This document shows, one piece after another, positions 30,730 through 42,700 of a DNA stretch of 64,000 nt (positions within the stretch are counted from its first letter, which is position 1; each line of letters opens with the position of its first letter). The notes under the pieces are model-generated. The model had not been told where the DNA came from and searched no databases. It was given only the letters and a program-made list of their open reading frames with translations. A program made the position numbers and the translations under genes. Origin of the DNA: Trachythela sp. YZ-2020 (taxonomy: Eukaryota > Cnidaria > Anthozoa > Malacalcyonacea > Clavulariidae); the NCBI GenBank assembly GCA_016169945.1, contig JADLSH010000220.1, forward strand, positions 4,885,001 through 4,949,000, given 5' to 3'.

Positions 30730-30760
30730 ATGTTATCAGCAATCACAATAGTTCTAGCAG
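30730..30760 (+). CDS. DD3-3-like, first coding exon
   Basis: ATG at 30730 gives [10 protein letters not shown] plus one base (phase 1), then donor GTAAAC. The first four bases after a strong acceptor (TTTTCCACAG, ending 30725) precede the ATG, so a 5'UTR exon or trans-spliced leader lies upstream. The exon supplies half of the signal peptide. Phase and hydrophobic continuity with the exon at 38715 support this start over the non-ATG open frame directly upstream of 38715. Confidence 0.7.
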
Positions 30761-33700
30761 GTAAACATCCCTATTTGCTTAGCGCCGGAACGTAGGCCTA
30801 TTAATATCTTATTGTAGCCTATTCTGACAGTGCGTTATGGATTATTGGCCACCATGCAGTTGACATATATGTACTACGGTATAATCTGTTAATATATAGT
30901 GCATTTCTTGTCTAACAACTCATTGTGCTCAAATCTCAATTTCAATGAAACAAGGTTTAAACTAAAACTTAGGACTATTGTGGAATCCTCTATGGTTGCT
31001 TAATAGTAACTGTAATTTTTTCCTTTGTAAAATTTTCGACAGACTCATAGCCATCCGCAGCAAACCTAAACTTCATGTAGTTATTTTAACCCGAATTTAG
31101 GAGTCGAGAAGAAAAAAGATGCAGACCAAAATATCCGCATGCGGTTTTATTTTTCCACTCGATTCAGCAGAAATAGTTTGAAATTGCGAATTATGAAGAC
31201 AAAAATATCCGCAATGCTGTTTTAATGTTCCCCTCGGTTCAGCAAAAATTATTACAAATTGCGAATTATGAAGACCAAAATATTCTCAATGCGGTTCTAT
31301 TTTTCCACTCGATTCAGTAATAAAAATTGCTTGAAATTTCGAATTATATGAAGACCAAAAAATCCACAATACGGAAAGTCTATCTTTGCACTTAATTCAG
31401 CAAAAATTGTTAGAATCTGCGAATCAACGATTCCAAAATATTATTCCACAATGCGGTTTTATTCTTCCACTCGATTCAGCAAAAAATGTTTGAAATTGCT
31501 ATAGTTACGAAGACCAAAAATACGCGATGCGGTTTCATTTTTTCACTTAATTCAGCAAATATTTTTAGAAATTGCGAATTATGAAGACCAAAATATCAGC
31601 AATGCGGATTTTGTTTTCCACTCGATTATTACACTGCAAATTCTTCAAAACTTGTCAAGATAATTTTTTCTTATTTCAAGAAAAATTATCTTTTTTTAAG
31701 AAACATTATCTTGTTTTAAGATAAAAATTTGTTATACATAAGATAATTATTGCTTGCTCATACAACTGAAATATCTTGTTTCAAGATTTTTTTCTTGTGT
31801 ATAAGATAATTATTCTTAGCAAGAAAAAAAATATCTTGCTTGCGAAAGTGAAATAACTTGTTTCAAGATTATTTTTTCAAAACATAAGATAATTATTCTT
31901 GGCAAGAAATATATCTTGGTCGCCGAACTGAGATATATATTTTCTCAAATTTTTTTTCTCTCATGCAAATGATTAATCTTACCAAGAAAAATTATCGTAC
32001 CTTCAAAACTGCAATATCTTGTTTTAAGATTTTTTCCTCATAAATATAAAGTAATTATTCTTAGCAAGAAAACTTATCTTGCCTTCTGAACTAAATTATC
32101 TTGTTTTAAGACTTTCCACTTCCTATTGAAATGTAAAAGTAATTATAATCTTAAAAAAAAATTATATTGCTTTCAGAAGTAAAATGTCTTGTTTCAAGGG
32201 TTTAACATTGGTAATCTGGCAAATATGCAGTCTACTCTGCAGCTCTAGGATTTTTTAAATATTTCATAGTGAGAGTATCAAGCATTTTAATTAGCATGAG
32301 CATGTTGACTATAATCCCCGAGCCGGCGCGAAGCGCCGTGCGAGGGTACTAATTCCGCTGGGCTATTTATTACACCCGGGGAAAAAGGAAAGCTATGCGA
32401 AACCAAAGTTCCTGGCGTGTGGCTATGTTTCATGGGTGTCATGGGTGAACGTTTTCGCGAATTTCGTGAACTTTTCGTGGACATCGCGTGGGCTGTTATT
32501 TCAGGAGCGGAATGAGCGAAGATTTTAAACATGAGAAATTCTGAATATTTCAAAATCGCTTTTAAGGACTTTATAAATAGGAGCTGTGAGGCGAATTTTA
32601 TCGCTTTTGCTTTATATAAAAGGATAAGAAGAGATATATGGGCGAAACAAGTAAAATATAAGGCGAGTTTGTTATAATTGTTGATGTATTTGTTCATGGC
32701 ATATTATCATTGTTGTTTTAAAAACTGTTGCTTTATATAAATAGTCAGTCTCGTTTAATTCCAGTTTAAGTATCCTATATTTTATGTTACAAAAAGCTGT
32801 AAATTAAAAGGAAAGCGGAACCATTTTTACGAGAGAATTGTATACTTTTAACCGCAAGATTTCATTTCAAAAAGGAATTTATAGGTAAATGCAGTTTTAT
32901 GAACTTTACGAAACATTTTATATTGAACGGACGGTTGAATTTTTCAATTTTACATTAAAATAAAATATTAGAATGCATAATAACATACGTACATGATATA
33001 TTTCAGTATTCTATTGTTAAAACCATTAATATTTTAACTACATTGCCGGTTTTGTAGTGTAATTTGTACGCTAAAAACTGTAAAAAAAAATTTCTTACTG
33101 ACCGTGTTGCCATGACTACAGTGCTTCCACAGTTTGAAACAAATTTCCATTGTTTATCCTTGCAAAAATCCTTAAAATTCCTTTATATAATTCCTTAATA
33201 TTTAAATTTTCTTCCAGTTTTCCTTTGTTTTCCTTCCAAACTATTACAGTAATATTATTAAAATTGTCATGGCGCATTTGAGATGAACGGAATCACTTAG
33301 TATTTACGTCAAGTACTCCATTTAAATGGTAATATCCTTTGGAGGAGGGGGAGGGGGATTCAATATCGTTTTCCCGGCCACAATTTTGTCTGAAACCCAG
33401 GTATAAACAGACTCGGTCAGTAGGCCACTAATTTACCGAATGCCATTTCCAGTAGTAAAAATTCTGGTGCAACTGCCATATTTTCCAGTTAAGCAATTAA
33501 AAAACCCTAGCTCTCGTAGCCTCTTTTTACCCCTTCACGATCGCATTCTGACTAAGTCTATTCTGGTTTTGAACAAATCATCCTTTGCATGCAGATTTTG
33601 CAACGAAAAGCTTAGAAATGTTTAGGAACTGTCGTTGTTTAGCTGTGGCGAGTGGTTACTGCATGCATGTATTTCTAGTTCTTAAATGAAGGGTCACCAG

Positions 33701-36700
33701 AGCAGTAAGGAAGTGTGTGGTAGAAACCTCACGAGAAACCTCACTATCAAATATTTATAAAAAAAGCCTCTGTGGAGGACAGAGGAGAGTATTATATGCA
33801 TGGGCATGAAGCTCATTAGATTCATGCAGCAAATTCATTTATCTAATAAATACGTCCAGGATGCAGTTACTGAATGTGAATCATAGTTTAAAATTGAATG
33901 TGCTTGATCTTGTACCCAGAGTTTGCCTGTTCACAGGTTAGTACTTGGCATTACTCAGGAAATCAAAGGAATAATCTCCAATTTGATATTTTAGCATGAT
34001 ATCTACCTTACCAACTTCCACACTTTTAACTTCCACTTTTGTGAAAAATTTCATTTGATTAACAGAAATCTTCATTCAAGATTACTTTTCTTAAAATTAG
34101 TTTTTCTAGCCTAGAAAAGTTTTCTTGTTTTAAGAATATTTTCTTGTCAAGATATTTCAACAAGATAATTATCTTGTATATAAGAAGGGACGAGATAATT
34201 TTTCTTAAAACAAGATATTTTTTCTTAAAATTAGTTTTTCTAGCCTAGAAACGTTTTCTTGTTTTAAGAAAATTTTCTTGTCAAGATATTTCAACAAGAT
34301 AATTATCTTGTATAGAAGGGACGAGATAATTTATCTTAAAATAAGATTTTTCTTCTTAAAACAAGTTTTTTTTTCTTAAAACAAGTTTTGAAAAATGTGC
34401 AGTGTAGAGACAGGGAATATTGTGAAAGCTTAAAATGTCATCTAAATTTGTGAAAAGATGCAAATTATAAAGACAATATAATGCAATCCATGAATCCATG
34501 ATTTTTTTAACAACTATACAGTGTAAAAACTTGTTACATTTTTATTAGTATTATGAGTTTTTACAAATGTTTAGCTTTCAACATAATTATGTGGTTTAAT
34601 TAAATATTTAAGCAAGCCAATTCGTAGATTTCCATTTATGTTCAAATGATGCGTTCTCAACCGGGATAAAAGTACAGTTGAGTCGTAACATGTACATGAA
34701 GCTGACATGCGTAAAATATGCATATAATTTATTTATAAAATTCTTGGCTACAATCCCTACATGCAACATTAATTCAACGCTTTGACTACTTGCTTAGTAC
34801 AAGCGATATAATAGCATCTAGCTACATACTGCATTTATTATGTATCTACGCTGCATACCAGTTCCATTTCACATTTAATAGTATATGGGTAAATACCATC
34901 ACTAATTTGCACAAATTACCTTGTCTGTTCTCTGGGCTTTGAATTTCTCATCTTACATGGTTGCTAGCGCTAGCTGACGCCAATACTGTCTTGTAATCCT
35001 TAGTCCTATATAATAAAACCATATATACAGAGATAGGTTAGCATATAAGTAACCTGTATAGACGCGCTGATCACTCACTTCTATGTCTAGTTCAATGGTA
35101 TAATTACAAGTCGGCTGTTAGTTTAACAAGGAATGGGGAATCTGGGAATGGGAAATACGGAATGGGAAAACCCGGAATACCAAAACCCGGAATCTCTAAA
35201 ACCCGGAATTACTAAAAACCTGAATCTCTAAAACCCGGAATACTGAAAGTCGCAATACCTAAAACCCTGAATACTAAAAGCCGGCATCTCTAAAACCCGG
35301 AATACTAAAACACGGAATCTCTAAAAAGGCGGGATTACCAATAGACGGAATCTCTAAAACAAAGAATACTATAAACCGCTCACCTAATAGGCCGTGAGCT
35401 AGTGCACCTAAAGATGGCTAGAAAACGAATTTCATTGTACACCTCGCTAAGCTAAAATAACTTTACATATTCTTACAGATTAAAACACGCTGAACCCAAA
35501 TCTAAAAAGTTCTTGTCGATATACCCTGCAGTTTTTTTTGTATTTTTCGATTGAAATCTTAAAAATGCACTGTCGCGTGATTATGTTTATTAGCAGTTTC
35601 GCGAAAACACATCTTTCAAAAATCATACTTCCTGTACGAACATGCGCCGATTATCTGCCGGTTTCTATTCCACTTACAGGCGACAGCTGTTTGAGGCATG
35701 TGTTTTTTATTTTCTTACGGATTTGTCAATGTGCGAGAAAGATCATATTGCATAACTTCGGTTATTCTGCCTGTTTCACCTAAACTTCGAATTTCAGATG
35801 TGTTCCATTGTATTCCTACATTTAAGCGATAGTTTTAAGTTATGACAGGACAAAACAATGCTTTTATGGCTGCTCAACAAGTAGACAACGCGAAGGAAGT
35901 TAGCTTTCAAGATACCAGCGCAAACGAAAAGCTTTAAACTAAAGAATGGTTCTGCACTTCTGCTGCTCTTGAGGTCAAGAATAATGACAATATCTTGCTG
36001 TTCTACCTTCATTTAAAGCCATTGTGTACATTTGGCGCAAGTTTTTATCTTTATAACATTATACACTTGCGCTTTGTCTAAATACTATGTCTATATATAT
36101 TATTTATATTCCTCATTGTTCACTGCAATATACATACACATGTATTTATTAAGATCCCAAAAGTCTTGCTACTATGTAGATTCATATTTGTATGTAGTTT
36201 AATTAAGATTGTACTGTACAGTAAACACTCCTGGAGTAAATTATAAATGAAAGGAGATGCATTTGAGCATTGGATGTCAGCCCACTATTCCTCAAAGCAC
36301 ATTTAGTACATCTGTTCTGTCCAGACTGCAGAATTGGTCAATGCTGCACCTGAGATTTCTCAATGTAAAAGTCTTCGCACACCTGGGATGTGCTTTGATA
36401 TAAACAATTTTTATACTCCTAATCTATCCCCTAATTTCATTGTTTTTAATATCTATTTGGTCAATTTTGTGACCCTGACTGCTTCTTAACATGCCCTTGG
36501 AAACAGTTTTGCAGCCTTGCCCCTAGATTTGTAGCTTCTGCACCACCAAGACCTCATCAAGAACAGCCCTTAAACTCTCTAGCTGCAGGTGTCTTGTACC
36601 CAGGTGTATTGTACCATCAGTTGCTACATTGTTGTGTGACTGGGGCATATGATTGCTGTATTTAGAATTTTGAGGTGGCATAGCAAACCAAAGTGCCCAA

Positions 36701-39700
36701 TTGTGAGGCAGATTTATAATATAATTTTATAATGGGTAGACTACCCCATCTATTATGCCTTAAGCAGCAATAGAAAAGCAAACCTTCAATCAGTTAGGCA
36801 CATATACATCAGTGCAAATATTGCAAAACAATATAATGTATATTATTTGCACAGATATAGATCAGGGTTTACGGATCGAAAGCCTTGTAGAGAAAATAAA
36901 CGTGGTATTTTACATAAACAAAACAATGAGAGGGTGTAATAATGTAATGTATTTTGTAAATACTGTTTATTAATTGTAAATAAAACAATTCCAATTGAAA
37001 CAAAATTGCAATATTGTCTGGTACTGTTCATTTCTTGAGATAAGAACGTTCAAGGTACCAACACCTTGCACAAATCCCCTCCGTATTAAAAAGAGGAGAT
37101 ATATGTATATATATGTGACATGATTCACGTCTGTATATTCTCGCGTCCATATTCTGTTGGACTATTCTGCCCTGTTGACTGGTGATATTCACTGGTGATA
37201 TTTAACCTTATCAAACGCCGTAGCAGATGGCAGATATCGAGTCTTCAGATTATTTATAGTATTCTTGTGCTTTGCCAAAACACAATTGCATCGTTTATTG
37301 AAGCAATGATATTTATCAATTCGTTATGTATTTTGTCAGACCTTGTTGACCTTGTTATAGGCCGCCTTGTGTTGGCCTTCGTTTCCCCGTAGAAAACTAC
37401 ATTATCCATTGTCAATATGCCTTACAAAGCCCTCGACATCTTCACGAAGCTCTACTGTTTCTATATTACGCTTCATCGCGGTCAAAAAAAAACATTCAAA
37501 CGATCAGAAAAAAGTTTATTTTTATCGGAAACCTGATATGAATTAAATACGTAACATTTTGTTTACAAATGTTTTGTACATCACTATTTTGTATATCTTA
37601 AAATGACCCGAGATATGCCCGAGATGTAGGCGGTATGCAGGCTATTGGTCCGATTCTTACGAAACGGTTTTTGAACGATGAGTTTGCACGGAATTGCTAA
37701 TAAACGTAGTTCAAAACAGTGAATTTTTTAAGATTTCAATCGAGAAATACAAAAAAACTGCAGGGTATTTCGACAATAATTTTTAGATTTGGATTCAGCG
37801 TGTTTTAATCTATAAGAATATGTAAAGTTCTTTTAGCTTAGCGAGGTGTCCAATGAAACTAAACGTTTTGGTGCACTAGCTGACGGCCTATAATATATTA
37901 TTGACAGAATTGCTCCTCGAGGAGCTATTATACAAATGAGTCACCTCCACCCATTCTTGGGACAATTGGAGCAGGATGCACTACTGAAGAGATAGATATT
38001 ATTAAATTGTGTTAACAAGCACAGTATCGCAGCTAGATTGTAATGCAAATACTGCAAGTTTATAGGACGTTGAGCTTCTCATAGCCCCTCTTTCCCATTA
38101 CGAATTCATATCAGTGCAATAATTTCCTACTGTATAAACTCCCATGCCATAATATCAGCGTAAATATGTCAGTATAAACTGTGTTCCAATTTCGAACATA
38201 GTGTTTCTAAATTATGCGTTCATTGTGTTATGGACCTCTTGTCCATCGCGCTGGTTTGTTTACAAATAACATAATCTGGAACTGTATCTTTCAAACTTTT
38301 ATTCACTCTTCACAGACAACCAATCTTACAATCTTTTCTTAATAAACAATCTACCGAAACCCCGAATCCCCAAACTACAACAACAACGTGCTAGCGTTTC
38401 ATAGTTACAAATATGATATTATTGTCCATATACGGCAATTAAAGTTAATAAACTGTTTCGTTTAACGTCAACTAGCAATATAATATGACACATTGCGTGG
38501 ACATTACTGCTGCATGCATGGATGTGTTCCAATTTCAAACATTCTGTTTCCAAGTCATGCGTTCTTTGCATGGACATGACTCAATCAAACAAATTGAAAC
38601 GTTATAAACCATTTCGGAATGACATGTACAAACTATCCACTCTTGGGACAATTGGAACTGGATGCACTTCTGAAGAGATATAAATTATTAAATTGCGTAT
38701 TCTTGCACTAACAGGACTGCTGTTTATGGTCAGTTTGATTGACGCTGATGTGTATCTACACAACCCCAGAGGTTCTAACAACCGCCTGAATGGAGCTGGA
38801 ACTAATAGAGCAAATAACAATAGAATGTTTGACTCTCAGGTGAGTTGCAAATTTAAAATAATCGATGTTTCTTCGATACAGTACCTGTAATCTTATAAAT
38901 GTAAATATTTCTGTTCAAATTCAACTCGATAAATCCAAACAAAGTGGACCAACGAATCACGATATCTGTGATCTTCCGATAGGAGCAAACTTTTGCCTAA
39001 AACAGTAGTAGCCATTATTTAAAGCCTACCCCGTGGCTTCATTCGCAGGCTACCATTAAATTCGCATCCCGTATCGAGTACCTGCATGCAGACAGGCTAA
39101 ACAATCGCAAAATATACCACAAAGAGACGAACTTCTAATTTAAGTATTTCGTATGGTTCTTTGTAACAATTACATGAACTTACTTTTTTATGTCGTTCTA
39201 GAACAACAATAAAGGAGGTTACAATGTTGGTGACAAAACGGCTACAGCATCAACCAGCGAGGAGACACAGTTTAACATGGTACTTAAAAGCTCCAGACTA
39301 CAGTAAAACATTCACTGTATTTCATGGACAAAGCCGATTAATTGCAGGTTTTTCTCGTTTTTGCACATGAAAGAGAAAAATTCCACTCTTTAGGCTACCC
39401 AGGGGTCCCCCAGGCTTGAGGATCCCGTCACTAGACACCCGGGCACTCGCCAGTTACGCAATTGCTTTCAATCTGTAAGTCCATACCTTTATCAGTGCAA
39501 ATAATATAAATTAAACTGTTTGCACAGAAGAAGATCTGGCTTACCATTTTTTCCCCATGAACCCTGCATATACCCAAGCAATAATGTAGCTTCAGTGTAG
39601 GGGAAAACCTACTGACGTTTGACATTTTGACCCTTGTGTTAATTTTTCCAACTGAAGTTTAAATGTAAATGTATCCACATGAATTAATTTGGAAAAAGTC

Positions 39701-42700
39701 ATTCCAGAAAAATCCATACTCTACCTAGAGAGGACTTTCTGCTGTCGTAAGAGAATCCATCACTTATAATCGTAAAATATACTAGGACGTCCAAAGTGGG
39801 GGAGGAGATTGTGCTTGTAATTTCCCCTGTGGGAGGAGTGAATGGCTTCTGGAACGACCTAATGGGTACATATCCGAATGTACCATGCGTCATGAATATC
39901 TCAGTCTTGCCCTTAACAAGTATACTTGTCTGGAATTACTCTTTCTGGACGGCACCATTAGAATATCATCCTCCAGAGGATGATGATTTTGAGCGCTCGT
40001 ATCTTTGGCGTCCCTCACCCAAAACGGACGAAAATACCACCAATCGATTCAGCAAAAAAACCTTTCTTGGCTAATGCCAAATAAATCGCTAACCACATTG
40101 TTTTACAGATCTCCGTGAGTTTTAACCTTTATAATTTTATATATTCATTATATCGGTAAACTAATTATATATTCAGTACTTTTGGTCGATTATAACTTCT
40201 GTTTTAAAAACAGTGTGATTTTTGCTAATATATCGTTCTATAGAGCTTTACCTACTGACCAACTTTCAAGGAAAAAGAATCAAAATTGACAAAGTTACAG
40301 CGAAATGTGAAATCTTAGCTTGCGCGCCAAACTGGACTTTCAGACAAAAACAACCGGAAGAGGCCCAAAGACTGTTGCTATGGTTTTTAAGTGGCCGGAA
40401 TGATTCCCATGGTAAAATACCCTATTATAAGATATTTTTGTCGTGACTGAAGCGCTTAGGCAAACCATATAATAGTCAAACTACGGCAAACACCTGCGTG
40501 CTGGAAAATACCCGATAAATAACAAAAAAATTCAAAATAAATACTTCTACTCGTCCTTTCGAAGTAAAACTTTCTACAAGAAATACATTTTTCGAATGGT
40601 AGTCTATTGTCAAATTAGACTTTTTTGAAATTTAGTATTTTTGATTCTGTAATGTTTAGTCGGCAACATAACCAACGTTAAAAAGCTTACTTTGTAAGGA
40701 TTCCAATGGTGTTAGTTTCATTGCTAGGGGGTAAATATTTGCTATGGAAAAGTGCTCTTGTGACAACATAATTAAAATTCGACCGACCAGAAAGAGTAAT
40801 AGAAATGTATAATATAATGCCTGCATCAAAATCAGATACTTTGGATTGCTACGCCCGCTCAGAATTCACCCAATACAGCAACCACATGTCTCAACCACAT
40901 AGCAGTGTAGCAAACAATGGCATTTCGGTAAGAAGCAAGCGAAAGACATATTAGATCAATAACAAGAGAGAACAATATAGCTTAATGAGTTAATGTACAT
41001 TAAATAATAGTGCGCCAATGCTCAAATGCATATCTTTGTATTTTTTTTACTCCAATGCCATATTATATTCTTTAAAAAGAGGGAACCTTTCAGATTGATA
41101 TTTAAACACATTAGAATGGTTCATTTGCCTAAATACTCCTTTAAGTAAGCTATAAAAATATCCAAATTTTCCCCAAGTGCATAATTATATGATCCTTGTT
41201 AATTTAAGTAATTCTGTTGCCTTGTTTGGATATTTGTCATTGTACCATCACTCTTATGTGCATTCAAGGAAATTTGAGAGATGTCTACTGTTCAGTACAA
41301 TGATAAACTACACTGCAGTACATACAAATATGCATCCACATAAATCATAATAGGAGAACAGGTGAGAAATTTGTTTGACCACACGCGAAAACTTCCCATG
41401 AACTGTGCGTGTACTTTGCGGGACTGAAGGAATGTGTATTTCACAAAAAATCAAAACAATGTGGTCGATTGTGAAAGACAAATTTGCAACTGATGTTTGG
41501 GGCCACAAATCAAGACAAAATTTGGATTTTCTGAAAAGAATGTTGTATTATAACTTTATTTCTTTCTAATGTTCACAATATTTATAATGTAAACTAATAT
41601 CGGTTATTCGGTACAAAACAAAACGGAGCAGAATAACGCGTTCAAAATGGCGTCTGATTTCGCTTCTTCCAAGACCAGCACTTCCACTACTGGCTCGAAA
41701 ATACCTTGAAATTTTTTAAAAATTTGGTGGCACAACCTGTAACATAGCTAACAAAATTCGTGTTTAAAGAGTAATAAGCAAACCAACATTTTTTCCGAAA
41801 ACTATATAAAGTTTAAGCTTTGAAATGATTGTCGTAGAAAAAGATGATTATTAAGTTTAAATGTTTTTACAATACTTTGAAAACCTGAGGATCATTTTTT
41901 TAACTATTATACAGGAATAAAGGACAAAATGTGTATTTTTATGCACATTTTTTGGGTAGCCATCATCGTACAAATTAGATTCCCACATGGAATCTGCTAA
42001 AATTCAGTCATTCTCGATATTTTTGGCGAGTTTCCTTACATTGCTAAAAACTAAAAAGAAAAGCACATCTTCTGACCTAATCAAAATGTGGCACAACCTC
42101 CGTCTAAGAGAAAATGAAGGTCAAACATAAACAATTTTTAACAGAATACCTTACATACTGAAATTTGGCGATCATCGTTCGGTCACAATCATACTCAAAA
42201 ACCAAACATTTATACCTTATTCTAGACAATAAAAAAAATTAGACAATTCAACGTATTAGACAATTCAACTAATTTTTGATTAATATTGTGCTCTTGGTCG
42301 AGTTTATTTGCCACCAAAAACACAAATTTGGGCACTAACTCTATTTTATGGCATGTTGCAGCGATTAATTCTTTGTTGTTAGTTTGTCGATCGATTAAGA
42401 CAAATCTTGGTAGTTTTACGAAACCGCGATGAAACAGACCATGTAAATACATTCAAATTCTCAAATTTGAACCAATCATTAGCGGAATACTGAATATTAA
42501 AGTTTTCATACTGTTCAACCTTAAAGTAAAATTGAATTTCGCTTGCCAAAAATCCCATCACAATCTTGGCAGGATCTTATGGTATCCTTTCCATGATCTT
42601 GAAAGATCTTGCCAAGATCCCACTATGATCATGCCAAGATCACACCATGATCTTGCCAAGATCCTACTATAATCTTGTCAAGATTCTATCATTTTCTTGC

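Noticed and set aside
31105..31625. CRISPR array
   Set aside because: Eukaryotic context, degenerate units directly abutting with no unique spacers and no cas genes.
38602..38820. 72-aa minus-strand frame over DD3-3 exon 2
   Set aside because: Shadow of the real + strand exon.
39796..40074. 92-aa open frame in DD3-3 intron 3
   Set aside because: No recognisable domain and overlapped by a frame on the other strand (39699-39893).
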